This document shows positions 47,401 through 60,722 of a stretch of 64,000 nt of DNA, in pieces. The number at the start of each line of letters is the position of its first letter. The stretch's first letter is position 1. The position numbers and the translations under genes were made by a program. The stretch lies in contig NC_083566.1 in the NCBI RefSeq assembly GCF_019925205.1, positions 36,959,558 to 37,023,557 of the forward strand, given 5' to 3'. The notes under the pieces are model-generated. The model saw nothing but the letters and a program-made list of their open reading frames with translations, was not told the DNA's origin and ran no database searches. Source of the stretch: Metopolophium dirhodum. Lineage: Eukaryota > Arthropoda > Insecta > Hemiptera > Aphididae.

Positions 47401-50060
47401 TTCTAATTACTTATAAAGTTAATAAATTATGATGGTGATTATGAATATACATATAGTCATAGAATATTATTGCTAATTGAAATAATTAATTCAATTTTAT
47501 GTTAGTAATATATTATGAAGAAAGGTATAAAAGAGATAATTATAATAATAAATTCATAATATATAATTGATTTATTAATATAATTTTTTTTTCTTTGAAG
47601 TATTAAGTAATGTGTGTAAATGTGTACAATTAACTTTTTGAAATTTATTTTCACTAGAGAATATAACCTAGTGGATAAAAAAAAAAGTTTCCGTATACAT
47701 ATGGAACGCAAAAATTGTACTAAGTAGTGAACTGTCGTGTTTTATTATCACAGGCTAGCCTTTGTGCATGATAACCCACCAGTTCTATTTATCGAGAGTT
47801 TATTAAACAATAATCGGACTTCTATTACCATACCAGATCTGCATAAAATATTATTTGTTTCTTTAATGGAGTCTGTCGTGTAGCAAAAGCAATGGTTTTA
47901 GAGACGTTGTCCCATTCAAATTACCAGTCATAGATATTCGTGACGTATAAAAATATCCAGTCGTCGTAAAACATTATGGCCGTTCTTGATTAAATTTTGC
48001 ACAACGCACAGACGGCAGCTCAAAAATAAGAACCTTTAAATTTATCCATAACAGATAAAAACATTGTCAGCGACAATCATGTAGAGGATAACGTTTTACT
48101 GTAATATACAAATGCAAATTTAATTTGTTTCAATAAGAATATTATTATTGCGACATGAAAAATAAGAATACAGTTTTTTAAACTCTGAGGCACAACGAGT
48201 CATTATTATATTTTCATTATAATACACGAAAAACTAAATAATTTCCCTTTTTCATTTTGCGCCTAATGTAGTGATTATTTTAATAATAATAATAAAAAAA
48301 GTAAAATGACACTATATAATATACTCTTTTGACGCCGTTTTATAATTTCGGATTTTCCCTCCGTCAAATAGTCGAGTTTAATAAAGCGGATATCCCTCTA
48401 TTGGATGACCCGTGTAATAAAATAACAGTAACGAGACAATACAATAATTCTTTCGTAAATAAACAAAACGACCAACAAACAAACAAAGTATCGTTTTTTA
48501 TTATTATTTCACCAAAAAGAAAAAAAATCACAAAGCAATAATGGTCAAAAAAATATTTAGCTTTTCATTTGCTATAAAAATTATTGTTATGTCTTCTATA
48601 AACATTTCGTGATAATAGAATTGTAATTATACATAATAATGACAACGACGGCAAGAAGAGTAGAGGACACATAAAAAGTTAAAGCCTTAGGACTAAAATC
48701 TGATCCGGTTAATGTTGTATTAAATTGCAAATTAAAATTAAACCTAAGATAATATTTAATAATTCTGAAATTTGTATTCCGATATTTTACATTTAACTGT
48801 AAATATTTACTGTGTTACTTACGTGTATTTTTAGAAAAATATTAATATCAGATGAATAAAAAAAATAAACTCAATAGTAAATCTACTGAAAAAATGTATA
48901 CCTACATTTACAAAACGATAATAAAAAAAAAATTGTTTATAAATTGTTTAGTTTATAAAATGTATAAAGACTTTTTACACATTCGAATATGAATTGTATC
49001 AGCCGATTTTTTTATGACGTCATTTAATTTTTTCAAATCATTTGGTATGAGTAGCTGAGGCGCTAAAATCAGTTGATTTTTTCCCTGAGTTGGTCTTCAA
49101 ATCAGCTGATTTTTCTATCGTATTCAGCGTGCTGGATTCTATTAGCTATGAGCATTTCAAGAAAGGTAATATAGCTGAGGTAAACCCGTCAGTAGCATCT
49201 AGACTACAATAATGAATTAAAAATAACTGATATTGGTTAAATGTATTATAGCAAAGCCAAGGTACGCACTTAAAATTAAAAATGTTGTTGGATTATCTCA
49301 AAAATCTTAGGCTGTGCTGAATATAAGAGTTCAAATACATTGAACTATTACATTTTTTCAAATGTTTAGATCTAATGTAATGTAAAACTATATGATAAAA
49401 AGAATAATATTATAATAATAAACATTTAAAAGAGATAAAAAAGAAAATAGTATTAAAATAAAAAATAACAATGTAGGTTATTTTAGTTAAGCTTGAGATA
49501 ATTTTCCCTTTTTTCAAACCATTTAAAATTAATATAATTGTGCACATTCATTTTACGTTTAAAACAAAAAAGAATAAATAAAAAATAAAAGCCAGGTTAT
49601 AACTACAAACGAGATTGAAAATGTTGTAAGTCATAGTGATTATAGTAGAAGGTTGTGTTGCTATGTTTTCTATTTAATTTCATAAAACTTACTCAGCGAT
49701 TTTAGAGCGTATTAATCACATTAAGTATGTTTATAATTAAAAAAAATAACGGAATAAACGTGTCGAAAACCAAAAACACTGACGGAGGTTTCACTCAGTT
49801 TCAGTCACCTGCGCCCGTCCACGTGTGGTAACGATATTGTAATCGGAAAACGTCATTTGGTCGTCGCTGTCGACGAAATCGAACTCGGTATCACCCTGCG
49901 TTCGTCCTCAACCGCTGCAACCCATGTGGGTATATCCATTAATACAACATCGACCCGTCTGCTCACGTATACAGCGTGCAAGTAGCCGTGGACTATCGGC
50001 GAGAACCACGTGGACCACTCTGTATGACACAGCACTCAAACTACACGGACAATGACGGCT
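44441..50060. other. Long AT-rich stretch with a triple TCAGYYGATTTTT motif
   Basis: No gene supported. Near 48999-49114 three variants of TCAG(C/T)(C/T)GATTTTT occur within about 115 bases. A mixed-composition patch at 46400-46505 and CpG-richer DNA at 49780-50035 have no recognisable content. An open frame at 48329-48541 (plus) is asparagine/lysine rich and unconvincing. Confidence 0.5.
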
Positions 50061-50068
50061 AGTGTTTC

Positions 50069-50160
50069 GGTGTTGGGCAAGTTACTGTTGAAAAGTAATT
50101 ATGTAACTCCTCTACTCGTCACTCAGATAAAATTGAAATTGTTATTTAATTACTTTAGTT
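50069..50160 (+). mobile_element. One end of a hAT-like element
   Basis: CGGTGTTGGGCAAGTTACTG followed by AAAAGTAATTATGTAACT is the style of a hAT terminus with subterminal AAGTAA/TTACTT motifs. No opposite end or target duplication was found in the following ~700 bases, so only this end is called, and the right boundary is arbitrary. Confidence 0.4.
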
Positions 50161-50739
50161 TTTGGTAAAAATATGCAAGTGCGAACTTCTAACTTCGAAT
50201 AAGAAAAAAAAACCAAAAAAACAGTAAATAGGTATTCGGGTATTTCTCTATTTTCTTATTTAATTGTCGTTAATCGATAATACCAACGTAAGTGGAAATA
50301 TATCAATACTAGGAGAAAACTAGAGTTTCATGAAGAGTGAATTAAATAAAGCAGGTACACAGTGCAAGTATATATGTAAATATTTAAAGCAGAATTGTAA
50401 CGATTCTGACCATTATGGTTTATAGATATCCATAGCATAATCACTTTTTATCTGAATACCTGTTTGAAAGTTTTTTTTTTTAATCCTCCCAAAACGGTAA
50501 CGGGTGTTATATTTTAGGGAATGATCATCAAAAATAATTTTCATTAATTTTCAGTTCCTTGGAAAAAATTCTGACGAAATTACGTGACGCGTTACATACA
50601 AAGCAATGCTTTAGTTTCGTTACGTCACTATACCAGACACTAACGATAAGAGTTGTACAGTGGCAACTGAGGTATGTAATAGTGTAACAGTGATATTATT
50701 ATTATATAGCAATGGCAGTGTGCTTGGTAATAACCTGGT

Positions 50740-51440
50740 TGGTTAGCATTGGCTACTGTCCAGATGTCTCTCTCTCTCTCTCTCTCTTACCCCTTCCCGC
50801 TCTGCACCACTTCTCCCGTTTCCGTCCTATACTTTTCTCCCGCCCTGCCCGCCGCCAACCTTAGGGTACCGCCTCTATATTATAGTCCCGTAATAAAATA
50901 ATCCCGGCGACAGATTGCACGTGCTATAGGTACACGGCCTCCGCCGGTGCAGGATAACTTAATAAGCCACTGCCTGCGCGCCGATTTCTTTGCCGATATA
51001 ATAATAATATACTTATATACACCGGCGAAACGGAGTGCGGTCCGTGGAGAACGTGCCAAAAACAATAACGGGCGCACGTACGCTCAGTAATACACTCATC
51101 GATTCCGGGTGTATCGACGACCGTCTACGCCCACGCGGGTCGTCCGTTTCGGGGTTACGCCGTCCGTTAAACTCAATATAAATGTATCGTCGTCGTCGTC
51201 GCCCAGATGATAAACGAAAACCCACCCGTCGATCCGCACACGATAAACCATGGCGTATTCCGTAGTGTCCGCGTCTGGAAAAGCCAGGCCCTCGGGCGGT
51301 GCACAGCAATTATATGATTATGACGTTTAAAATAATATTTCCATGTTCGCCCACTGTAATTACGATGCGAGTCTTGTACGAAAAAATCTACTTTCTGCGC
51401 TGAAAAACGGTTTTTAATTTTTAATGACATCGTCACTTCG
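50740..51440. promoter_or_regulatory. Pyrimidine tract followed by CpG-rich island
   Basis: (TC)n at 50766-50787 runs into a C/T-rich stretch to about 50870, then CpG-rich sequence to about 51300 including (GTC)n at 51188-51202. Read on the minus strand, the start is a GAGA-rich element, a motif common near insect promoters. Overlapping minus-strand open frames (50880-51436) contain arginine-rich noise. Possible promoter or first exon of a gene extending out of the window. No exon demonstrated. Confidence 0.4.
50766..50787. repeat. (TC)n microsatellite / GAGA tract
   Basis: Eleven uninterrupted TC dinucleotides. Confidence 0.93.
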
Positions 51441-52189
51441 CAAATGACGTTACATCAATTATGAATACAACTCCTCGACACGTGTCGTGCTATAATTCAT
51501 AACTGAGCTGGATAACACAAAAAAATATATAAGTATATCACCGATCTTTCGTGATCACATGCGAATAAAATATCATCTTCATAAAGTGTATATTATAGTA
51601 CATAATTAATCGTATCAAAATTGAACACAAAAATATTAAATAATTATTAAACCGTACAATCGTATGTAAAATGTATAAGCGCCAACCATGAACCCCACAA
51701 TCAAAACACTTTGAGTAGTAGCTGATTATTCGAGCTCGACTTATTTGGCTTTCTTCTTCTCAAATCCGATGTTATATTCAATAAATAGGTGTATAATACC
51801 TGTATTATATTATATTTTAATATTTTCGTAAGTAACCAAAATACACGGACATTAATGAATCAACTGATGACGATCCAGCCACAACTATAAAATATAATAT
51901 TATGATTTGGATATACGATTGAAATATACAACTCTACACCACCTCAACCATTTAATGTGTATCTGATATCTATGCATTCGAAAAAATTTGCCATACATGA
52001 AATAAAGAAGATAATAAAAAATTTTGTGTGCATATTATGTTTACGAAACATTATGCGAGAATAATAATAAGCATAATATGTTTATACTATAGAATGATGT
52101 GATGTTCAAATAAAGTTAAAGATCATCACATTATAGTATCACATGACATATGCTTACAGTCGAATAACGTGCGGGAGTAAAAATAAATA
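51441..52189. other. AT-rich stretch, nothing recognised
   Basis: No gene or repeat recognised between two CpG-richer segments. Confidence 0.5.
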
Positions 52190-52580
52190 GTAGTAGGATT
52201 TATAATGGCGTAAATGGATAATGTCCCGAGAGCGGCAGACGTTCGTAATAAGTTAGACGCATAAGAGGGTTCCAAAGACTCTGGAGGAATTTAGATTGAA
52301 CTTAATTCCGACAATAGGACGACAACGACGCCGGCAGCCCGGGCTTATGTGTTTCAACGTAAATGATTAGCTCGATCGTTAAACCCTTCGAGACAACAGA
52401 AAAATAAAATACCGGTGGATAAAACGGCGAGGAGGGGTTTTCAAGCGAACGACTTGTGTGAAATGGTTTTGACTTGGCTGCGCGGGCGTGGTCGGTCGGA
52501 AGTTAGGTCACAGGCTAGGTCGTGGGTTAAGGAATTCAACGATAAGGCTAAAGCGATTGATCAGCTCAACGTTAAATGTA
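52190..52580. other. Balanced-composition segment, unidentified
   Basis: About 390 bases of clearly higher G+C (for example 52225-52260, 52318-52350, 52425-52515) without homopolymers. No open frame of useful length spans it. It could be a conserved non-coding element, an RNA exon or an old repeat. I recognise nothing specific. Confidence 0.4.
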
Positions 52581-55500
52581 AAAACTAAAAACCCACAATA
52601 CCCAGACTGACGATTGAAAACTATACGAAACATATTGTGCTTATTACTATTAATTTTTTGGGTACCCAGATATTCGGCGATAACCATTTTTTAATTTCCA
52701 AGACTCAAATTTAAATACTCAATTTAAAAACTCAAATATAACATAAACATTTTTTGCTTGGCAATCATTAGGACGCCATAATCTTACCAATTATGTACCA
52801 ACGCGTTGAAAAAAAATACATTCGATTAGTGATTACTGATTGGTTTATTACAGCGTGTAAAGTGTATACTATGTTTGGTACTATTTATATATAATATTCT
52901 TAGTTATAATAATCTTGGGGGTTTTTTCGATTTTTTTATTTTCAAGCAAGATATGGGTATGTAAAATATCACAAATTTAAAATTCTCATATCTCACTTGA
53001 AAATTAAAATATCGAATAAAAACCGACGCGTAAGCACATATTATTATGTTCTTAGATAAAAGTTTGATAATATCTTTCGAATATCAAAACTAACAGCACA
53101 CTATTGAAACAGACAATGAACATTTTTTTATGCTGTACGTGTGTAGGACGGAGACAACAAATGCATGGGTAGTGTCCTCTTAATATTGGGTATATTTAAT
53201 GTGTCGTGTATATTTTATAGGAATTATCTTGAATTATTACATGACATTTTTTATCTATAAAGATATTTACAATTTGTTATCTAAAACAATAGGTAAATTT
53301 GGTACACAGTAAATAATAAAATCATAACATGAATAATAGGACGAGGAAGTTGTTCACTACTAATGGCACATCAGTATTTTTACCTATGAAATATTAACAC
53401 TTTATATTATATCCGTTATGTATTGGTTTGGTGCACGTTAAGACATGATGTGAGTTATAACACGGCGTCTTAATTAGGCTATATAACTACATAATTCTCA
53501 AAATGGTTTACATAATATACTATTATTACAGTAATATTATAATATAATACTGTATATAGTATACCTACATAATATTAAGGTGTATCGTATATACATTGAA
53601 GTAAGATATAAGTGAAGTTTAAAAAACATCATCAAAAACATCTAAATTCATACTTATTCTAATCGATGGATTATTTATTCTATGTGAAGTTATAATCAAA
53701 CATTTAACTGATATTGCTGGAAAATAAAAATAACCAACTCAATAATCACTAAGGATTCCAAACATCCTTAGTTAAGTGAAATTTCAAGACCTAGGTATAT
53801 ATCCAAAATTCAGACTGCATCTAGAACTTGGATGGTATCTATCGATTCCTATCGGAATTTAAGTATAACTTATAATAGTATTATTAAGTTTCAGCTATCG
53901 GTTTAACCACCATGACAGGTTACAAATCAAATGTGTACCTACCCAAATATCCATAGTGTGGCTATTGGCCTTCTTATTATGTTGGTTTTAGGTCTCTCAA
54001 CAAGATGGTTAACCATTACCTTCACACTTATCATACCTTATGATAAGCTATTGGAAGCATATAGACCTTTTCCATAAACCTTTAAACTATCCCGTGACCC
54101 CCTAGTACGCATATTTGACTTTGTACGATCAAATATGAACATATTATTTGCATACATATTGAACATATTTTATACAATTAAGTGAAACAAGAATGACAAA
54201 AATAGATATGTTAACACTATACTAGTTGGAAACTTTAGTCAGTAGACTAGTCACCAATCTACCAACTTGTAATATAATTCAATGTAATCATACATCGTTT
54301 TAAATTAGGAAAAGCTTTATACACAATATTTTGGATCAAGATAACACTCATAATTCAACAGTGATATACAACAATGAATATATAATAATATACTTTAAAA
54401 ATAAATAGTTATTTGAGTATTATAATATAACAATAATAAATAAGTCGTTGATTATATTTATTAACTGTATCAAATGTGGTTTTTAACATTCTCTAGCATA
54501 GTTAATAGTTACAGTTTAAAATAAAAATAGACTAACTATAGAACAGTATTATAATATGATTGAGGTAATGATACAAACATTTACAATTCAGTATATTGAT
54601 GTAATGAAATAAACAATATTACAAATCTATTCAATAAAATCATACATTTTTAAATTAAATTATTACAGAGATATAGTAAGGTACCTAACCTACCTATCAA
54701 ATATATGGATCAATGATCAAATTATATTTAAGAACTTAGCCAAAATAATATATAGATCGTGATCACAATTTTCATAGATTTTAAGTATTTTGAGCACATA
54801 CGTTTACCACCGTACTCATTTAATACTATTAACTCATTTTTATTATCTTTATTTTTTACTATATAATAAATATGGTCACTTTCTCCCCATAACAATGACC
54901 GGATGATATGTAGTGATTTTTAGAAAAAAGCTTTTTTCCTTACAATTTCGCAGTTGTATACATTTTACCAACAGAAAATATTTTATCGTCATATTGTTGG
55001 AAAAACTGACATATAATATGTTTGGTGTTGGTCGTACTGTTCTAGGATTGAAAATCTTCATCGGACAACTTTTTGTATGCCATTATAGTGGAAGTTGGTA
55101 CTAATTATTACTCTTAGTTTCAATCATTTCTATTTTATAAAGTACATATTTATATTTAATTGTATACATTATTGTTTGAACTATCAAACGTTAATACTTA
55201 ATATGTACACATTTTATAGAATAAAATGTTTACTTAATTAAATGTTATAATAATTTTATTTACTGCTAATTAAAATTTGACGGTTCCTATTAACTAAACG
55301 CCTGAAGTGCACAATATTACTATTTTATGATTTTAAAATATTTGTTCCACTGAAATAAAACATGTGAATAAAATACAAAATAAGTAAGATTGACCAGATG
55401 GTCCACGAGATCGGTTAAAAACCCAAGCATGTTATTAAAAAATTCAAATTTTCATATCACCAGTAGGTAGTTATAATGACTAATGAGTTAAATACATTTG

Positions 55501-55999
55501 AGAAGTTGATAAATATGGTACAGAATCATACAAATAACTACGAAAAATAAAGAATTTTATAATTACCCAAATCGAGCGTGACATTTTTTAAAGCAGATTA
55601 CACCCACATTAGTTTTGTTTAACCTTGTTTAATCTCGTTCGTATCGTTTCAAAGACTCCAAAACTACGGTGACGACTGACGAAGATTACACGATTCCAAC
55701 TCCACCGTATACCATATTATTATTGTGGCGTTCAGGGATTGGTTGTTTTAAAAAAACAGGGTTTCAACTTGAAATTAAATATTATTTTTAGTTTTGACCT
55801 TTAATATGGGGGCTCTCCAATAGCCATTTATGCACACTCACATAATAATATATTTTCATTTATTTTTATTGTTATATATTATTACCAATGTTATTCAAAA
55901 TATTTATATTATAAATATTCTTTTAAATATATTTTAACAAAATTTCCACTATCGTACTATAGTAATAATAATAATGACGTGATAGGTATGGGAATGATA
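52581..55999. other. AT-rich stretch, nothing recognised
   Basis: A mixed-composition patch at about 53935-54120 is unexplained. Antisense-overlapping open frames at 54876-55104 have no recognisable domain. No gene supported. Confidence 0.5.
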
Positions 56000-56320
56000 C
56001 GAGTGATACGAACATTTTACGACATCTATATTATTATAATCTATACCTCCAGTCGTAATTATACGCCTCTGGTCCCATATGATGGATATTACACGCAACG
56101 CCAGTGTTCTTGTGCAAAAACGTCCCAAGAGACTGACGTGTCGGAAAATTGGGATCGTACAGCTTTCGGGATTTCAGCTGTTATTTCAATTTCCGGGGAG
56201 AGTCGTAAAAAAAAGCGCCCGTACCCCGCGATTCGGCGGGCTAGTGTCGTGTGGCTTGAGAAATACTTGTCAGATCGTAATATTATATTATTATACCTAG
56301 GTATATGCATTCCGTATTAA
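56000..56320. other. CpG-richer segment with overlapping short frames
   Basis: Three overlapping frames (two plus, one minus) reach 73-113 codons because stops are rare here. None shows a domain, and no splice signals were convincing. Similar in character to the other CpG-rich islands. Confidence 0.35.
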
Positions 56321-56897
56321 ATCGATTGTTACAATGTTACGGGATGCCCATCATCAATAGCAGTACAGCGATATTATAATAATATTATTATTATAAATCG
56401 TTTTCGAAAATCGTCTGCCACAACGCGATCGTTATCGTATTTCTATGTAGGTGCCGTATGACGCACGATGACATAATACTATTATTATTATTGTAATATT
56501 ATATTATTATAGACATCACACGACACTCGCAAAACTGAATTCGATCAATTCACGTTTATCGCGTCATACGAATCTATCGTTCTCAATGACTGACAATTAC
56601 ACTAATAGACTATAATAATAATATTATATAAATATTAAATCTATATGTATATATAGGACATAAAAAACCATAATATTCCATCAAAGCATGGTTAAGTGAA
56701 ATTCTGTGTATCAAACGTACACTACGCCTACCGGTTAGACGGATTTTATGGTTTTTTTTTATTTTTTTTAAATCTTTACAACAATACATTGAGAGTCTCG
56801 TACGTATGTTAATTAAATAATAATATCACATTTGATTTCAATTATATTATGAATACAAACGCATAATATTATATGCATACACATTACATATAAATTA
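56321..56897. other. AT-rich stretch, nothing recognised
   Basis: No gene or repeat recognised. The T-rich end at 56755-56771 is separate from the A-tail of the LINE that follows. Confidence 0.5.
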
Positions 56898-56943
56898 TTT
56901 TTTATTTTATTTTTTTTTATTTAAATTTAAATCTATGAGATTA

Positions 56944-56980
56944 CTGGGCCTCACTGAGACATACTCGTGTGGAGGCCCAG
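56944..56980 (-). repeat. LINE 3'-end stem-loop, first copy
   Basis: CTGGGCCTC (56944-56952) and GAGGCCCAG (56972-56980) are perfect 9-base inverted repeats around a 19-base loop. Confidence 0.75.
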
Positions 56981-57240
56981 GGTTATCTACTATACATTAC
57001 ACATTTACACAAAAATTATAATTGACAGACATCTACAATATTTGTGTTTGAAATTAATATCCTAATTGTACAATAAAAGTAAAAACAAAAACAGATAAAG
57101 TAAGTTATAGGTAGATTGGTACAAAATAATTCATGACGAAAATAATACTTATATTATAAATATTATAAATATATACATGGAAGCAATATGTAACATAAGA
57201 TTCTCAATGGTAATATGTGTGTGAATGGAGTGGCATATTT

Positions 57241-57510
57241 TTAATCATATTTAGTGACGTCACATTCATACATTAACCAGTGTGTGATATGTTTCATAAA
57301 CAATGGCAATGGCGTGTTTGCTAAATAAGTTGGCATTGAATTGAAAATCTGGGTCCCTATGAAATCAAATACCATTCGACAGCCGGTTTTTTTAGGCCAA
57401 AATTGGGAGTATTTATTTAGTGCGTACCTAGTATTGACACCATGGTTCAAAGGGGACAGTATGTTGTATTTTTTTATGTACAAAATGCTTATTTTAAAGT
57501 ACAGGTTTTT
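57241..57510 (-). pseudogene. C-terminal end of a LINE reverse transcriptase
   Basis: The minus-strand frame ending at 57241 contains NTRYALNKYSQF, then RMVFDFIGTQIFNSMPTYLAN, then LFMKHITHWL. This follows the familiar C-terminal pattern of jockey/I-type reverse transcriptases: 'TR...', 'rsf.y.g..iWN.LP..i', '..FK..l...l'. Only this tail remains and the catalytic domain is absent. The frame is open to its stop, so this part has not decayed much. The start is a truncation point, not a real initiation codon. Recognition rests on the block order. Confidence 0.7.
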
Positions 57511-60500
57511 AATATTTAATACATTAAACTCTTTAAATATTTTTTTTTATGTTATACATACTATTATAACGTACCTATATATACTCACTGGTAACAAGAC
57601 GTTATTCGATAATATTATATTTAAAATGTATATAAATTATTACCAACTTACAAGTTAAAACAACTGTACATACTATATGATGTACCTACATACGTTTATT
57701 ATTTTTGATAAACGTATTAAAATACTGATATTACTTAAAATCTAAATATCTAAATATATTAGTATATTATACTATTGATTCATATGATAAGCTATTACGA
57801 AAACAGGAAAATTAAAAAAAAAAATGTATTACCAGTTATTCACTTTTACTCAGCTTTAAACGGATATTGTATGTACAATAATAATAAACAAAATGGTTTT
57901 ATTTGTGAAACAAAAATGAAATTTAAAATAGGTACTTATTTTATGTGGTTCATATAATAATTATTAACCTAAAGCACTGTAGAACACGACTATAAATTAT
58001 ATTATGTTCACATTCAAAAATATTAAAAACCAATACAGATAATATTATGCTCGCGCGTTAATTTGTATGATCATTTCTGTAGTTTTTTTTTTTATCTTAT
58101 GTTGTCGATTTTTCCAAGATACATATATTTATAGGTATACAATAAATATATGCGTATAGTACCTATAAACACTTTATTTAAAATCATAATTTATTTTGTG
58201 TTCATGATTTATGTAATATTATGTAGGTGCATTGTACATTGCATAATGCCATAATATATCTAAAGAAAAAACGCAAGCTCATTTTAGAGTAGAAAAGTTG
58301 GTTTTAAAATAATATCCCTGGCATGGCAGCCTGAACGTAATAATTTATGTTGCAATGTAATATACGTTCCATTATAACTCTGGTTCGGGTATCTATAAAT
58401 CGATCATTATACACTGTATAGGTGACACTAAAATAAATACATTTTCTGATAGGTACGCTAATGTTTAAATCCACTACTACTCGTTGGTCGTATCGACGCG
58501 TCGTCGATGATAGTGGTATTTTTACATTGTTCCAAAATATATATCACTACAAGTCATAAGACTATAAGAGACAACGAGTATGTGAAATCGAAGGTTCTGA
58601 GAACATAAAGCTTATGTTAACACGTCAACAGTTCTCTACTAATCCTTCCATACCCGATAGTATAATATAACGAATGGCAAATAACCATAGATAATATAAG
58701 AATGGATAGGACATAAGAACTTATCACAAGAATATTTAGTGATACAGTTTTAATGTTATATGGGGCAAATATTAATATTATAATTGATAAATGATTAATA
58801 ATTAAAGATCTAAACTAGAAAGTTTTAAATGTAATAACTTAACGATAATAACCATCGTACTATTTTTGGAGTTTTATAAATATATTAAAAAACGTAAAAG
58901 ATGTTATAGTAAATTTATACTAAATAATAAATATAATTTTAGGTATGTATATATTTGCCTAGCACTAACGTGTAATTTAATGACCGAGTCGAGTTATCAT
59001 TTTTTTTGTATCAACGTAATTTTATTCACCACCCGATAATATACTACTACAATATTATGTCACCACTCATTAAAATTATAGGAAATTTAATCCATACATA
59101 AGTCACACTGGTCGTTTACTATTTTTATTTGGTCTAGGGTTTTTTCCCAATATCGTTGGGTTCTCGTTGAGCTGAGTGTAGTTAAAATTCAAAAAAGAAA
59201 ATTGATAATTAAATACAATATTTCAATCTTTGAACGACGAGTATTTAAATAACAGTTTCGTGATTAATCAACTAATTTATGCAAATAACTAATGGCAATG
59301 TACAAACTATAAATATATATTCAAATATTTATTACCGTTGTCTTGTGAACTTATACAAAACAACATTCATAAAATTAATATAAGTTATTTATAGTATTTT
59401 AGAATATTTCAGAATATCGTTAATTATTAAATTGTTAAAAATATCATTAATTGATATTTCAATTGGTTCATAACTACAATTCTATAATTTGAAAAATTAA
59501 AAACATATTACACATTATTATAATTATTTTTTTACCAAGAAGTTGTGTACGATCTTTTGACTTAACAGTTTATGATTGTGTATAAGTATAACACAAACTT
59601 ATTTACTGAAAACCCGGAGAATTTGTTGCCCATAAAACCGGATGAATATATACTTATTGTCCAATTGAAAAGAAACGTTATATACTCAAACATTTTTTAT
59701 ATACCAATACGATCTAAATACAATAATATATTATTATATTTCTATCGATATTCAAATACAGAAGTCATTTATTTTGTACGATTGGTTGTTGAATGACTCA
59801 ATCATTCCACGTATTCAGCTTATTATGTATGTAGTTGATAAATTGAATTCAATAATAACTTTTTCAATGAATACATTATATTTTTAACTTGAACAGAAAA
59901 AAATATTATAAATATTATAGCAGAGCTTCGTGAAAACGTTTCATTTTGAACCTTTGTAATTTTGAAACTTTATAATGCACGTAAAAAATATAGCGACGTG
60001 TTAACAGTTCATACTCTCGTAATTGAATACAAACAATACGGTCGTGCAATAAACTATTCATAAAACAAAATATGACTACTCTTCGACAACTTATACATGA
60101 ACGGGACTATTGTTGCTAGTTGTGGTTTTTGTCCATTCCGAGTTAAAGGATGGCTGTGGTGGGTGCTTTGATGCCAAGAGATAAACATTTTCAACAAGTC
60201 TTATGTTGTTGAAAAAAATAAATAATATATTTACAGGGTATCCCGTTTGAGGTAAGACGCTTGTAATGATAGTGTGGTCTTACGTTAAATGGATTACTCC
60301 GTGCATGACTATGAAACAAAACAGTACCTACACAGTACACACGACATTTCGTGCAATAGCTGACTGGTATTGAATAAGTAACGGGCAGGAAAACAGAGGG
60401 ACAGAGAGATTGTATCGAAATAAAATTAAACTTTTCCGGTTTATTTGTAATGGCACAAAGACCGTTGTCCGTAGACCGTTATTTTTAAGTTAAAAATGTA

Positions 60501-60518
60501 AACGCGTAACGGACCCTT
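57511..60518. other. AT-rich stretch, nothing recognised
   Basis: Short open frames at 57341-57658, 57775-57957 and 59572-59796 are noise-like (I, Y, N, F rich). No gene supported. Confidence 0.5.
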
Positions 60519-60722
60519 TTATCGACGGCAGGACTGACGAGGAACACGGAATGACGATTTGTTCTCATACGAAGAAGAAGAAGAGTCGTATTGTACTCCC
60601 GGGGATGTATTATTTTCAATCAGAACGGCCGATTGTTCTGCGGATATAGGGAGAGGTTGATTGAATAATTGAAGATTATTTTTTTGTTTTCGGTGATAAG
60701 TTTCTAGACAGTCGATTACCAA
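60519..60722 (-). other. Open frame of non-random composition, unrecognised
   Basis: A 67-codon minus-strand frame rich in S, N, Q and P (GVQYDSSSSSYENKSSFRVP near its end) differs from the I/Y/N/F noise around it. The serine run comes from a GAA-repeat read on the opposite strand (60571-60584). There is no ATG: the frame simply opens at 60722. It could be an exon piece, but I found no domain or convincing splice site. Confidence 0.2.

Larger units (their letters stand above)
56898..57510 (-). mobile_element. 5'-truncated non-LTR retrotransposon (LINE) with 3' stem-loop
   Basis: On the minus strand it begins with the end of a reverse transcriptase frame (57241 upward), followed by about 300 bases of 3' untranslated sequence. 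It ends with CTGGGCCTCCACACGAGT...CTCAGTGAGGCCCAG (56980-56944) and an A-rich tail (plus-strand T-run 56898-56925). The GGCCTC/GAGGCC ends pair as a 9-bp stem. A related copy of this end lies at 15489-15536. The 5' part of the element is missing, which is usual for LINE insertions. Target duplication not identified. Confidence 0.7.

Noticed and set aside
50711..50760. TGGCAGTGTG at 50712 resembles the start of insect miR-34, with partial pairing to ACTGTCCA downstream.
   Set aside because: Only the first ~10 bases agree, the rest of the mature sequence differs, and the possible hairpin has large asymmetric bulges.
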